From the NCBI GenBank assembly GCA_964512105.1, contig CAZEGI010000002.1, positions 1-64,000 on the forward strand: DNA of 64,000 nt, given 5' to 3'. Positions 29,775-39,573 of this stretch are shown piece after piece (positions within the stretch are counted from its first letter, which is position 1; the number at the start of each line of letters is the position of its first letter). Under the pieces are notes generated by a model. The model ran no database searches. It worked only from the letters and a program-made list of their open reading frames with translations, and had not been told where the DNA came from. A program made the position numbers and the translations under genes. Source of the DNA: CAZEGI01 sp964512105 (GTDB lineage: Archaea; Altiarchaeota; Altiarchaeia; IMC4; CAZEGI01).

Positions 29775-30676
29775 GGTTTACTAACGGTTTGTTTTTTGTG
29801 TGTCGCTCTACTAAAAAATCTTTTCAGGAACCAAATCTTAGCTTTCAATATACCCCTTATTTCGTAGGGTCTTCCCTTCGCCAAACACAGAACCGAAAGT
29901 CTCATGGTGTGCAGAAAATCCAGAAACAGATACGCCAACATATTGAACTTATGCTTTTCCGCAACGAGCAGTATGTTCCTCTCCCCGAGAAATCGCCCCC
30001 TTTCGGACATCTTGTCCATGGTCACGTGACACTTGTGCCACATCACCGCTTTTGGTGCATAAATCACGCGATATCCTGCCTCTCTGGCACGAAGAGAAAG
30101 GTCCAGGTCCTCGTAATAGATGAAGAAAAAAGGGTCGAACAATCCGATTTTTTTTGCCATGCTTTTCCTTATCATCAGTGCGCATCCCGTAACAAAGTCG
30201 ACATCCCTGATTTTGTCGTGCTGTCCGACATCCTTCTCGTTAAAACCGTAATGCGTTGTTCCATACGTTTTGAGTTTTCCGCCGGCAAACCATATCACAT
30301 TCCGCCGGTCATAGAAGTATATCTTCGGGCCGAGAATGGCAATTTTATCGTCAGACTCCGCTACTTTAACCAGTTCGTTTATCATGTTCTCATCCACAAC
30401 TGTGTCGTTGTTGAGGAACAGCAGATAATCACCGGTTGCATGTCTTGCCCCGATGTTGTTTCCTTCCGCAAATCCAAGATTTTCTTTGTTCTGGATGAGC
30501 TTCAATTCGGGAAATTTCTCTTTGATGATTTTTTGCGTCCCGTCAGTTGAGCCGTTATCCACGACAATTATCTCAAGGTTCGGGTATTCAAGCCTCCTCA
30601 GCGAATCAAGACATTCGAGCACATGTCTCTTCTCGTTCCATGTAAGCACGATTATCGAAACCCTCGGTTTATCCAT
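29771..30676 (-). CDS. GT2-family glycosyltransferase (rhamnosyltransferase-like)
   Basis: The 301-residue GT-A enzyme has VSIIVLTWNEKRHVLECLDSL at the N terminus, VDNGSTDGT, a metal-binding LFLNNDT and the acceptor-site GLFDPFFFIYYEDLDLSLRAREAGY. The last pattern is typical of the dTDP-rhamnosyl/N-acetylglucosaminyl group of GT2. It overlaps its upstream neighbour by 8 bp and its downstream neighbour by 4 bp, so the three genes are one unit. Confidence 0.92.
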   Translation of the reverse strand: MDKPRVSIIVLTWNEKRHVLECLDSLRRLEYPNLEIIVVDNGSTDGTQKIIKEKFPELKLIQNKENLGFAEGNNIGARHATGDYLLFLNNDTVVDENMINELVKVAESDDKIAILGPKIYFYDRRNVIWFAGGKLKTYGTTHYGFNEKDVGQHDKIRDVDFVTGCALMIRKSMAKKIGLFDPFFFIYYEDLDLSLRAREAGYRVIYAPKAVMWHKCHVTMDKMSERGRFLGERNILLVAEKHKFNMLAYLFLDFLHTMRLSVLCLAKGRPYEIRGILKAKIWFLKRFFSRATHKKQTVSKP

Positions 30677-31724
30677 TCTTCACTTCCAAAAATTTTGCAA
30701 GCCTGTTTGACAAAACATTCCAGTCGTACTCTCTCACGACTTTTTCCCTCGCACGCTTCGCCTTTCTCTGAGCGTCATCCGGATTTTCCATTATCCTGTT
30801 TATGCACTCCGCAATCCTTTCCGGCTCAGGCGAAACAATATAACCCGCAAGCCCGCCATCCAGAATCTCTTTGATTTCGCCGGTGTCAGTCGCTATGATG
30901 GGCTTTTCCATCGCCATGTATTCAAATACCTTCATGTTGCTCGCGTACTCCAGACTTTCGAGTTTCGGGAAAGTGGCTATCAATGCATCCGCCCCCGACA
31001 TCACCTCCGGCATTTTCTCATGCCCGACAGGACCGTAAAATTTGACGTTCTTGGGAGCTGTTTTTTTGAGTTCATCCGTGTTGCCCGGACCGACGACAAT
31101 AAGTTCTGCCTCGTTCACGTGCCTCATCGCTTCGATTACCGGTTTGACCTGCTCCCGCTTGTACAGCGTCCCGGCATACATCACAGTGAAAATTCCGGAA
31201 GTTTTTTTTGCACTGGGTCTGAAAAAATCCGTATCCGCCCCATTAGGGATGTAAACAATTTTCTTTTTGTGGTTTTCCGGCACGAATTTCAGTATTTTTT
31301 TGTTTGAAATTATAACCGCACTGGAAACTGAAATCGCGATTCTCGATAAAATTCTTGATACAATAACATGGTAAAACGGGGCGTTGTTGTCCCTCAGCGT
31401 TGCGGGGTCCCATTCGTCGCAGTCGAAAACCAGGCCGCATCTGTGCAGGATTCTGTACACTAGCGCGGGTAGCATCGAATACGGATTCGGCTTCAGGAAA
31501 TATACCATGTCCGGTTTTATCTCTCTCAGCCTGTTGTAAACCTCAACAAAATACAGCGGATTTTTCTTTCCGCGTTTTACGGTTATCACATCCACATTCT
31601 CGGTTCTGCCATAGCGGTCCGTGTACGGCATCACGTATCCTCTCTCCTTAAATCTTTTGCCGAGCATGTAGGCACGCCTCGAGCTTGCCGCGGGCAGTGA
31701 GAAAGGTGAAATAAACAGAATCAT
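30669..31724 (-). CDS. GT4-family glycosyltransferase
   Basis: The 351-residue GT-B enzyme has FSLPAASSRRAYMLGKRF at the start, VYIPNGADTDFF, the linker AGTLYKREQVKPVIEAM, and ASNMKVFEYMAMEKPIIATDTGEI as the donor motif. It is first of the three-gene minus-strand transfer unit. A TATA-like TATATTTATG lies about 25-30 bp upstream in the spacer shared with the radical SAM gene. Confidence 0.92.
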   Translation of the reverse strand: MILFISPFSLPAASSRRAYMLGKRFKERGYVMPYTDRYGRTENVDVITVKRGKKNPLYFVEVYNRLREIKPDMVYFLKPNPYSMLPALVYRILHRCGLVFDCDEWDPATLRDNNAPFYHVIVSRILSRIAISVSSAVIISNKKILKFVPENHKKKIVYIPNGADTDFFRPSAKKTSGIFTVMYAGTLYKREQVKPVIEAMRHVNEAELIVVGPGNTDELKKTAPKNVKFYGPVGHEKMPEVMSGADALIATFPKLESLEYASNMKVFEYMAMEKPIIATDTGEIKEILDGGLAGYIVSPEPERIAECINRIMENPDDAQRKAKRAREKVVREYDWNVLSNRLAKFLEVKNG

Positions 31725-31765
31725 ACAATTTTATTAACCGGATGGGACATAAATATACGGTTAAA

Positions 31766-33253
31766 ATGAGAGTGCTTCTTTTGAACGCGCCATGCAGGTT
31801 CCCGATAGACGAGAAGACAGAAAGGTTCGTGGTCAGGGGCGGCATTCGCTGGCCGTTCTCAATCGTGAAGCCGAAGGACCGGGTGCAGGTTTCGATGTTT
31901 CCCTTTTATCTCGGCTATAGCGCGACCCTGCTCGAGAAGGAAAATTTTGACGTGAGGGTTATAGATGCGATACCCTTGAATATGTCCTACGGGGACTTCT
32001 ACAAGGAAGTCGGGAAGCGTTCGCCGGATCTTGTCGTGAGCGAATGTTCAACCATAAGCATATACAACGACCTAGAGATTGCTCGCAGGATTAAGGAACT
32101 GACGAACTCGAGGATATGTCTTGTGGGGCTTCACGTCTCCTCACTTCCGGAAGAAATCCTGAAGGAAAACGATTTTGTGGACTACATCTGCACGGGGGAA
32201 TACGAACTGACCGTTCTCGAACTCTGCAAAAAACTCCGAGACAAAAAACCGCTGGATGATGTTTTGGGCCTTGCCTACAGAGAAGGCAAAAAAATCAGAA
32301 TAAATCCAAGGAGACCGCCTATCGAACCTCTGGATCGGTTGCCGTTTCCCGCAAGGCACTTGTTCCCGATAGACACCAAGTGCGACATGGACGCGTACTT
32401 CGACCTGTGGTGCGAGAAGCGCCCCGCACTGCAGATGCACACCTCGAGGGGATGCCCGTACGGATGCAACTTCTGTGCATGGACGCAGGTGATGTACGGT
32501 GGCAGGGGCTACAGAATGTTCAGCCCGGATTACGTAATCCGCGAGATGAAGCACCTTATCAGCGAATACGGGGCAAAGGAGATTTACTTCGACGACGACG
32601 ATTTCACGATAAACAAACAGCACGTCATGCAAATCTGCGACAGGATAAAAAACGAGGGCATAAGGATACCGTGGAGTTGCATGGGCGATGTGATAGCTAC
32701 GGATGAGGAAATGATAAGGGCGATGGCATCCGCAGGTTGCATAGGCTTGAAGTTCGGCGTCGAATCTGCAGATGAAGCGCTCATACGCAAAATCGGAAAA
32801 CCAATCTCCCTGGAAAAGGTCGTGAAGGTCGCGGAATGGTGCAAGAAATACAAGCTCCGAACTCATGCCACCTTTACCTTCGGGCTTCTCGGCGAAACCA
32901 AGGCATCAATAGAAAAGACAATAAAGTTCGCGATGAACCTCGATGTTGACAGCGTCCAGTTCTCAATCACGACGCCTTTTCCAGGAACGAGGTTTTACGA
33001 CGACGCGAAGCAGTACATCTCCGAGAAGGACTGGTCGAAGTACGACGGCTGCCAGCGTTCCGTGGTAAGTTACCCGAACCTCAGCGCCGGTGAGATCGAG
33101 GAGGCCTTCCATAGGGCGTGCCTCATGTGGTCCAAGAAATGCCTGAAAAACCCGTCGTGGGTGAAGAAAAACGTGCTTCTGGCTTACAGATCGAACGGTC
33201 TGAAGGGCGTTTTAAGCGGCGCGCGTAAAGCAGCAAAAATACTCAGAAAATGA
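31766..33253 (+). CDS. B12-binding radical SAM enzyme
   Basis: The protein has about 495 residues. The N-terminal third is a Rossmann-like cobalamin-binding domain (starts MRVLLLNAPCRF). The central part is a radical SAM barrel with the cluster motif CPYGCNFC and the family pattern IYFDDDDFTINKQHV. Class B enzymes of this sort methylate or rearrange unactivated carbons; here the neighbours suggest a sugar or lipid substrate. I prefer ATG at 31766 over 31742 because the domain normally starts there and the AT-rich box fits. It overlaps the next GT2 gene by 4 bp. Confidence 0.9.
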   Translation: MRVLLLNAPCRFPIDEKTERFVVRGGIRWPFSIVKPKDRVQVSMFPFYLGYSATLLEKENFDVRVIDAIPLNMSYGDFYKEVGKRSPDLVVSECSTISIYNDLEIARRIKELTNSRICLVGLHVSSLPEEILKENDFVDYICTGEYELTVLELCKKLRDKKPLDDVLGLAYREGKKIRINPRRPPIEPLDRLPFPARHLFPIDTKCDMDAYFDLWCEKRPALQMHTSRGCPYGCNFCAWTQVMYGGRGYRMFSPDYVIREMKHLISEYGAKEIYFDDDDFTINKQHVMQICDRIKNEGIRIPWSCMGDVIATDEEMIRAMASAGCIGLKFGVESADEALIRKIGKPISLEKVVKVAEWCKKYKLRTHATFTFGLLGETKASIEKTIKFAMNLDVDSVQFSITTPFPGTRFYDDAKQYISEKDWSKYDGCQRSVVSYPNLSAGEIEEAFHRACLMWSKKCLKNPSWVKKNVLLAYRSNGLKGVLSGARKAAKILRK

Positions 33254-34188
33254 AACCGCTTGTTTCCGTCGTGATACCAGCGAAAAACGAGGAAAAATTC
33301 CTGCCGAAACTGCTCGGCACCCTGATGAACCAAACCTACGACAACCTCGAGATAATTGTTGTTGATGACGGTTCCACAGACAGGACACCAGAAATCGCAA
33401 TAGAGTTCAAAAAGAAAAGCCGGTTTCCTATAAAACTCGTAAAACATGAAAAAACAAAGGGCCTTACAGTAACGCGGAACGACGGCGTCAGAAATTCCAA
33501 GGGCGAAGTGATAGTGATGTTCGATGCCGACAATGAGGTCAATCCGGAATACGTGTCAAAGGCGCTCGGGACTTTCACGGAGAATACCATTGGTGTCATA
33601 CCCGTATACAAAAACACAAAGGACACGTTTGTCGAGAGGTGCATCGTCTCCATATTAAACAAGAAACCGCTCGAAATGCCGCTGTTCTGGAACAGGAAGG
33701 AGCTGGACAAACTCGGCTACTGGGACGAGTCGCTCGGCTTCGGCGGCGACAGGGACATGTACTGGCGGCTGAACGAATACCGCAAAAAAACAGGGAAGGA
33801 CATTCTCGTGAGCAATGGTTCAATTCTGTACGTTCACCATCCGCACACGCTGAAGGAACTGTTCAGGCAGCAGCAGTATTACGGCAGGGGGCTTTACATC
33901 TTCATGAAGAAGAATCCGAACACCGACAATTTCAAAACGCTTTTCAGGATTGGATTCCCGCTTTTTTATATCGGTCCGGCAGCAGCCCTGCTGGGTGTGA
34001 GGTTCGGATGGCTTCTCCTCTTGCTCTCGTTGCCTTACATACTCATCGAACTTAAGCGCACAATTAACGGCCTCAGGAACAAGGAGGTTTACGCATTGCT
34101 GATGTTCCTGATAGATACCGTGAAATGGCTGGGTCTTGTGGTTGGAATATCCGATTTCATACTCAAAGGGAAGAAATACAGAGAATGA
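33250..34188 (+). CDS. GT2-family glycosyltransferase with C-terminal membrane segments
   Basis: The 312-residue GT-A enzyme has VSVVIPAKNEEKFLPKLL, VDDGSTDRTPE, MFDADNEV (metal site) and SLGFGGDRDMYWRL. The C-terminal third has about three hydrophobic segments (from IGPAAALLGVRFGW), so it is membrane-attached, as in processive or lipid-linked sugar transferases. ATGA overlaps join it to the genes on both sides, giving translational coupling. Confidence 0.9.
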   Translation: MKPLVSVVIPAKNEEKFLPKLLGTLMNQTYDNLEIIVVDDGSTDRTPEIAIEFKKKSRFPIKLVKHEKTKGLTVTRNDGVRNSKGEVIVMFDADNEVNPEYVSKALGTFTENTIGVIPVYKNTKDTFVERCIVSILNKKPLEMPLFWNRKELDKLGYWDESLGFGGDRDMYWRLNEYRKKTGKDILVSNGSILYVHHPHTLKELFRQQQYYGRGLYIFMKKNPNTDNFKTLFRIGFPLFYIGPAAALLGVRFGWLLLLLSLPYILIELKRTINGLRNKEVYALLMFLIDTVKWLGLVVGISDFILKGKKYRE

Positions 34189-35228
34189 AAGTTGCTATTG
34201 TGAGGGGGCCGTTCCTGAACCCGTGGGAGATGCAGAACTACGATTTTGACGGCATCACTTACATCGGTAGCACTCCGCATTTTTACGAATTCAGCGACAA
34301 GAGAGCGGTGTTCCCCCGGATGTATCACAACCCGCTCATCAGGGCAGCCGGTCTGGGCTACTTCATGCCCTCACTGAAAAAAATCCTCCGGGATTTTGAT
34401 GTTGTTCATTCCGTGGAGGCGTATCACTCCATGTCCCTGATGGCTGCACGTACATCAGGGAAGTTCGTTTTCACGCAATGGGAAACCCTGCCGGATTTTG
34501 GTTCTTACCTGTATCCGCCAAAAAAACTCATCTCAAAGCACGTGATAAAAAAAGCGGATTTGATACATGCGGTGACGCGGAGGGCCGCTGACTGCGTGAT
34601 AAAACTTGGCGCAACTCCGAGTAAGGTTTTTGTCAAGCCGTACGGCGTTGACCCGAAAAAATTCAGGCCGGATGCGGAACCAAAATACAGAAGGAGATTT
34701 TTATCCGGTGGTGGCGGGGCCGTGATACTTTTCATCGGCAGGATTGTCGAAGAGAAAGGAGTGCCGGTTCTCCTGGACGCATACAAAAATCTGAAGAGCA
34801 AGGCCCGGCTTGTTTTATGCGGCAGCGGTCCGGTAAAAACCCCCAACGACGTTATCCGGATTGACACCCTTCCCTACCATGAAGTCCCGTTTCTGCATGC
34901 AAGCGCGGACGTACTTTGTTTGCCGAGCGTTCCGCACAAAAAATGGGAAGAGCAGTTCGGCTTCGTCCTGGTCGAGGCGATGGCGTCAGGAAAGCCGGTT
35001 GTCGCTACGAATTCGGGAGCAATCCCCGAGATTGTGGAAGACCAGAAGAACGGATTCCTGGTTCCGCCGGGAAATTCCAAAAAACTAAGGGATGCGCTTG
35101 AGCATCTGATTGAAAATGAGTCTGAAAGAAAAAAAATCGGGATTAGAAACCGGAAAAAAGCGCTGGAGAGATTCAACGCAAAGAATTTTTCTGCGGAAAT
35201 CCGCAAGAAGTACGAATCAATCTTGTGA
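34185..35228 (+). CDS. GT4-family glycosyltransferase
   Basis: The 347-residue GT-B enzyme starts MKVAIVRGPFLNPWEM and has VKPYGVDPKKFRP, IGRIVEEKGVPVLLDAY, LCLPSVPHKKWEEQFGFVLVEAMASGKPVV and NGFLVPPGN. The ATG at 34185 overlaps the upstream stop (ATGA); the longer open frame from 34125 runs within the upstream gene. Its 3' end overlaps the convergent GT-C gene by 12 bp. Confidence 0.92.
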   Translation: MKVAIVRGPFLNPWEMQNYDFDGITYIGSTPHFYEFSDKRAVFPRMYHNPLIRAAGLGYFMPSLKKILRDFDVVHSVEAYHSMSLMAARTSGKFVFTQWETLPDFGSYLYPPKKLISKHVIKKADLIHAVTRRAADCVIKLGATPSKVFVKPYGVDPKKFRPDAEPKYRRRFLSGGGGAVILFIGRIVEEKGVPVLLDAYKNLKSKARLVLCGSGPVKTPNDVIRIDTLPYHEVPFLHASADVLCLPSVPHKKWEEQFGFVLVEAMASGKPVVATNSGAIPEIVEDQKNGFLVPPGNSKKLRDALEHLIENESERKKIGIRNRKKALERFNAKNFSAEIRKKYESIL

Positions 35229-36797
35229 TTTCAGTATGTAAATCGTTCCCGCATTCCTGCCAAGTATGTCCTCATAACCGAAAGACTTTATGGCTGAATA
35301 ATTTCCGTAAACCTTCTCCCTGCACGACGTTTTGTATGTCACTTCCCCGTTGAAACTGTCCGAATTCATCGAGATGAGGTAGGTCCGGTTTACCGCGCAC
35401 CCGAAAGATATGTCCGAGAAGTGGAGCATGTTGTACTCCAAACCACCGTCTATTTCGTCAATAGGAACGTTCTGCTGCAGCAGGTAATTTATCGCGTCCC
35501 ATCGCGCCGTGTTCCATGACAGGTAATCATAAGTGCCGTAGAGCGACCACACGCCGAACACGACAAGCATCAGAATCAGGCCTTCCATTCCGAACCGCAT
35601 GTCCTTTACGGAATAAATCACTATCGGCGCAACCAGCGGTATCAGCGGTATGTAGTATCTGTCGAAGTGGTATATCTGAAAGCCGAGAACCGCATACGGA
35701 ACAATCATGCACAGAAGTAGCAGGTGTTTTTTGTCCTTCGGAAGCTTCATGGCGTAAAGCGCTATGCAAAACAGGGCCGCAAACGAGAGCACGGTTATCG
35801 GCACCCACCAGAAATCCGGAAAGAGTTCGGGCTTCACGCCCGCGACATACGCAGGCCCAAGCCATTCCGGTTCAATAATGTTCGCAGCGAACGGCATTAT
35901 GAATCTTTTGTTTGCGACGAATTTGTATACCGGCACAAGCACTGCCAGAAGGGTTATAAAAACCGGCACGGTTTTTGCTCTGCCCAGCCCCATAAAATCC
36001 CTCATCACGTGCCTCCAGTTCAGCATGTACACGAGAGCAACCGGGAAGAAGAAGAACCCGACATAAGTGAATATCTTGAAAAGAACATACGGCACGTTGA
36101 TGAGGTGCTCCGAAAGGTATGCCGTCTTTTCCGTTATCTTTGGCGAAGGTCCGTATATCTCGTAATACCAGTAGAACCATCCTGTAACTACAATTAGCGG
36201 CAGCAGCCCCAGAACCGCAAGGTTTTTTGCGTTCAATTTTTTCTCGAGCAGGAGGTAGAGCGCAACACCGGCAAGCGGTATTATCGCTGTTTGCTTTACC
36301 AGAAAACTCATCACGCCGAATACGGAAACTACAATCAGATACCTGCTGTCCTTCCCGAGCACAACCTTGAACGCGGCGAGAACCGTAAGCATCGTGAACG
36401 CGAGAGCAGGAACGTCGGTCATGAACGAGTGGCTCAGGTTGTAGAATATCGGATTCGTGAGCAGAATAGCGGCTCCGATAAAAGCCATTTTCTCGGAAAA
36501 AAACTCTTTAAGGAACAGATACGTCGCTATTACGGCGATGCCAGCGACAAGCATCGTGCCAACCATCAGAACCTCATGGCTGAAACCGAAAATTTTCACG
36601 AGGAGTATGCTGTACAGGTATTGGAGTATGAAGGTGGGCGTCACGTACTTGTGGATTTCCAGGGCGCCCCTCTCCACGTAGTTCTTCACGGACATGTAGA
36701 ATATCGGGTCGTCGTTCAGCGGAACGTTCCTCGGCAGCACCAAAAACAAAAAAACGTACGTAATCGCCGCAACAGCCAACACATCAAGCTTTCTCAT
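35217..36797 (-). CDS. GT39-type membrane glycosyltransferase (GT-C)
   Basis: The protein has about 526 residues and 11-13 membrane segments. The first extracytoplasmic loop has NVPLNDDPIFYMSVKNY, the acidic pair expected of the GT-C catalytic loop in the ArnT/PMT superfamily. Such enzymes move a sugar from a polyprenyl-phosphate donor to an acceptor outside the cell. A GTG at 36815 lies within a GGTGAT Shine-Dalgarno sequence, so ATG at 36797 is the likelier start. It follows the polysaccharide deacetylase gene by 27 bp. Confidence 0.85.
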   Translation of the reverse strand: MRKLDVLAVAAITYVFLFLVLPRNVPLNDDPIFYMSVKNYVERGALEIHKYVTPTFILQYLYSILLVKIFGFSHEVLMVGTMLVAGIAVIATYLFLKEFFSEKMAFIGAAILLTNPIFYNLSHSFMTDVPALAFTMLTVLAAFKVVLGKDSRYLIVVSVFGVMSFLVKQTAIIPLAGVALYLLLEKKLNAKNLAVLGLLPLIVVTGWFYWYYEIYGPSPKITEKTAYLSEHLINVPYVLFKIFTYVGFFFFPVALVYMLNWRHVMRDFMGLGRAKTVPVFITLLAVLVPVYKFVANKRFIMPFAANIIEPEWLGPAYVAGVKPELFPDFWWVPITVLSFAALFCIALYAMKLPKDKKHLLLLCMIVPYAVLGFQIYHFDRYYIPLIPLVAPIVIYSVKDMRFGMEGLILMLVVFGVWSLYGTYDYLSWNTARWDAINYLLQQNVPIDEIDGGLEYNMLHFSDISFGCAVNRTYLISMNSDSFNGEVTYKTSCREKVYGNYSAIKSFGYEDILGRNAGTIYILKSQD

Positions 36798-36824
36798 CTT
36801 GTCAATAACAATCACCTTTGTCCC

Positions 36825-37742
36825 TTAAATCCGATGTTTTTCCGCAAGCTCCCGCATGGTCACGATTTTCCTGCCGCTGTCCAGTATCGTCTCGATTGCC
36901 TTCCTGAGGATTTCGGTTTTTTTTCCAAGTGGCGTATCCAATCGTTCCAGGAAAATCCTTCTCTTCGGGTCGAGGTCGTTTCTGTCCATAAGGTCCGCGG
37001 GGTGAACCGTATAGTAAAACGCGTCTGTCTCGCGCAGGCACGAGTCGAGGATTTTCTTGTGCAGCCCCCATCCCAAAACAAAGGCCATGGTGTGCCAGCA
37101 TGCCACCCTCAAATGGTTCGTGGGCATGGGCATCACGGTGATGCCTCCGCCTTTTTTTGCATCCCCGCCGAACAAATCGCCGTTGCTGCGGTAGACGCCC
37201 CGCGGTCCGAAGAGATTCAGAAGAAAATCCCTGCGCCTTAGTATCCTGAAGATTTTTTCGCTGCCGATGTGGTTGTACATGTATTTGAGCATGACAGGAA
37301 ATATAACCCATGAAGGGAACGAGGACGCATCGTAGCTGTAGCCCAGTTCCATTAAAACCCTTATAAGTTCCGGCGATGTGGACCAAGCCGGTGATATAAA
37401 ACCATCAGGTTTGTGTCCGGTGGTTTCCTCGATAATCTTATGTGACAGTTCGACTTCGCCGCGTATCCCGCTCTTGCTCATTACTCCTATGTTTATCGGG
37501 TGGGACCATGAGTGGTTTCCAATCTCATGACCCTGCGATGACCACTCCCCGACACGCTCGCGGTTTTCGGTTTTTTCGAGGTCCCTCCCTATTACGTAAA
37601 TGCTGTACCTGAAATCGTACTCGTCAGCTATCCTGAAAAATCTCTCTGAAATTTCAAAGAAGGTTGGGTCACGGTAGTTTTGGGGGAAACCGTACGCCTC
37701 GCCTAGGGAATCCAGATGTAAACTAATCGCCGCATACTTCAT
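36825..37742 (-). CDS. Polysaccharide deacetylase (NodB/CE4 family)
   Basis: The protein is 305 residues. The second NodB motif is clear (GHEIGNHSWSHP, two metal-binding histidines), and later FISPAWSTSPEL and YTVHPADLMD stretches fit motifs 3 to 5. Motif 1, usually TFDDG, is replaced by LHLDSLG, as in some metal-binding variants that use a single Asp. No signal peptide is visible, so it may act on a lipid-linked precursor in the cytosol. It probably removes N-acetyl groups from a glycan sugar. Confidence 0.85.
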   Translation of the reverse strand: MKYAAISLHLDSLGEAYGFPQNYRDPTFFEISERFFRIADEYDFRYSIYVIGRDLEKTENRERVGEWSSQGHEIGNHSWSHPINIGVMSKSGIRGEVELSHKIIEETTGHKPDGFISPAWSTSPELIRVLMELGYSYDASSFPSWVIFPVMLKYMYNHIGSEKIFRILRRRDFLLNLFGPRGVYRSNGDLFGGDAKKGGGITVMPMPTNHLRVACWHTMAFVLGWGLHKKILDSCLRETDAFYYTVHPADLMDRNDLDPKRRIFLERLDTPLGKKTEILRKAIETILDSGRKIVTMRELAEKHRI

Positions 37743-37809
37743 TCCATATCACGTATGACGTATTATCCCCAAGGATTTATATACAGCGAATAGCATATAT
37801 GAGGAGAAA

Positions 37810-38874
37810 ATGATATCCATCGTGCTGGGCACAAGACCGGAAATCATCAAGATGTCGCCTGTAATCAGGGCTCTTGACAGGAAACGTGCGAAATACTTCA
37901 TACTACACACGGGCCAGCATTACTCCAAGGAGCTCGATGAGGTGTTCTTCCGTGATTTGAATCTACAGCAGCCGAAGTATAACCTCGGCGTTGGTTCGGG
38001 TTCGCATGCACACGAGATAGGCAAGATGCTTGTCGGGATAGAAACTGTTCTCAACAAAGAGAAGCCAGATATTGTCCTTGTAGAAGGCGACACAAACACC
38101 GTTCTGGCCGGAGCGCTTGCGGCGTCCAAACTTGGAATAAAGGTGGGGCATGTGGAAGCGGGTCTGCGCTCGTATGACAGGCAAATGCCCGAAGAGCTTA
38201 ACAGGATTCTTGCGGACCACTGCTCCGACCTGCTTTTTTCACCGACAAAAAATTCCAGAAAAATACTGCTTGGCGAAGGAATCCCCAGAGAGAAAATATT
38301 CGTCACAGGAAACACCATCGTTGATGCCGTAAAACAAAACCTTAACCGGATAAAAAACTCAAGCGTTTTGAGCAAATTGAATTTAAACAGGAAATCCTAC
38401 TTCCTTACAACGGCCCACCGGGCCGAAAACGTCGATGACATAAAAAGATTCAAAAACATACTTGATGGTTTGCATCTGATACGGAAGGAATTTAACCTGC
38501 CCGTGATATACCCGATACACCCGAGGTCAAGAAAGATGTTCCGCTCATTCAGGCTGAAGTGCGACGGCATAACCTTCGTTGACCCGGTCGGGTTTATAGA
38601 TTTTTTGAACCTGTTAAGCAACGCACGTCTCGTTCTCACGGATTCCGGCGGGGTGCAGGAAGAGTCATGCGTTCTCGGGGTTCCGTGCGTGACCATGAGG
38701 GACAACACCGAGCGGCCCGAAACGCTGGAAGTCGGAAGCAACGCGCTCGCGGGTGCTGACAGCACATCTATACTCAAAAAAACAAAATACATGCTGTCCA
38801 AAAAAGCGGGGTGGAAAAACCCGTTTGGCGATGGCAGGGCAGGGGGGCGCATCGCGTCGATAATCACAAAATGA
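37810..38874 (+). CDS. wecB: UDP-N-acetylglucosamine 2-epimerase
   Basis: The 354-residue non-hydrolysing epimerase has GTRPEIIKMSPVIRAL at the N terminus, HTGQHYSKELDEVFF, VEGDTNTVLAGALAA, HVEAGLRS, TDSGGVQEESCVLGVPCVTMRDNTERPE-type sequence near the C terminus and ENVDDIKRF. It converts UDP-GlcNAc to UDP-ManNAc for surface glycans. A TATA-like TTTATATACAG is about 30-40 bp upstream. It heads a plus-strand run of five genes joined by 4-bp overlaps or a 1-bp gap (to 43459). Confidence 0.95.
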   Translation: MISIVLGTRPEIIKMSPVIRALDRKRAKYFILHTGQHYSKELDEVFFRDLNLQQPKYNLGVGSGSHAHEIGKMLVGIETVLNKEKPDIVLVEGDTNTVLAGALAASKLGIKVGHVEAGLRSYDRQMPEELNRILADHCSDLLFSPTKNSRKILLGEGIPREKIFVTGNTIVDAVKQNLNRIKNSSVLSKLNLNRKSYFLTTAHRAENVDDIKRFKNILDGLHLIRKEFNLPVIYPIHPRSRKMFRSFRLKCDGITFVDPVGFIDFLNLLSNARLVLTDSGGVQEESCVLGVPCVTMRDNTERPETLEVGSNALAGADSTSILKKTKYMLSKKAGWKNPFGDGRAGGRIASIITK

Positions 38875-39572
38875 ATGCCGTTGTAATACCCATGTTCAAC
38901 GAGGAGGACAATGTCGTTCCGCTTACCGAGAGGATAGAGGGCGTATTTGCCAAGAACAACATACGATGTGACATCGTTCTGCTTAACGACGGAAGCAGGG
39001 ACAAAACCCTGGAGAAGATGCGCGAGGTTTCCAAAAGGTACGACAACGTAAAAATAGTTTCAAGCGACGTCAATATCGGATTCGGAAAAATCGTGAAGAA
39101 GGGCATACGATACTGCATCGATTCCGGATACGACATCCTGATATTCATGGACGGCGATTTAACGCACGACCCCGCGGAAATACCGCAATTTCTCAGGGCG
39201 ATGGACGGAGTGGACATGGTGATAGGTTCAAGATACGTGAACGGCGGCGGGATGAAGAACGTTCCTCTCAAGAGGGTTTTGGTAAGCCATCTCGGAAATC
39301 TGTTCCTCAAGATATTCTTCCGTCTGCCTGTAAAGGACGCAACCGGCGGTTACCGCGCGGTAAGAACCGGCGTGTTCAAAAAAATAAAACTGAAGGAAGA
39401 AGGGTTTGTCCTGCAGCTTGAAGAGGTTGCCGAGGCGAGCAAGAAGGGCTTCGTGATAAGGGAAGTTCCAATCGTGGTGTCAAACAGGGTTTATGGGACA
39501 TCGAAATTCAACCTGTCGCCGAGACACATCCTGACCTACCTCACGTTCTCAATAAAAAATCGTTTCAGGTAA
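38871..39572 (+). CDS. DPM1-like GT2 glycosyltransferase
   Basis: The 233-residue GT-A enzyme resembles dolichyl-phosphate mannose/glucose synthases: VVIPMFNEEDNVVPLTERI, LLNDGSRDKTLEKM, the metal site FMDGDLTHDP, GSRYVNGGGM and DATGGYRAVRTGVF. No C-terminal membrane anchor is seen. It makes a polyprenyl-phosphate sugar. The ATG overlaps the wecB stop; the longer frame from 38811 lies inside wecB. Confidence 0.92.
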   Translation: MNAVVIPMFNEEDNVVPLTERIEGVFAKNNIRCDIVLLNDGSRDKTLEKMREVSKRYDNVKIVSSDVNIGFGKIVKKGIRYCIDSGYDILIFMDGDLTHDPAEIPQFLRAMDGVDMVIGSRYVNGGGMKNVPLKRVLVSHLGNLFLKIFFRLPVKDATGGYRAVRTGVFKKIKLKEEGFVLQLEEVAEASKKGFVIREVPIVVSNRVYGTSKFNLSPRHILTYLTFSIKNRFR

Positions 39573-39573
39573 C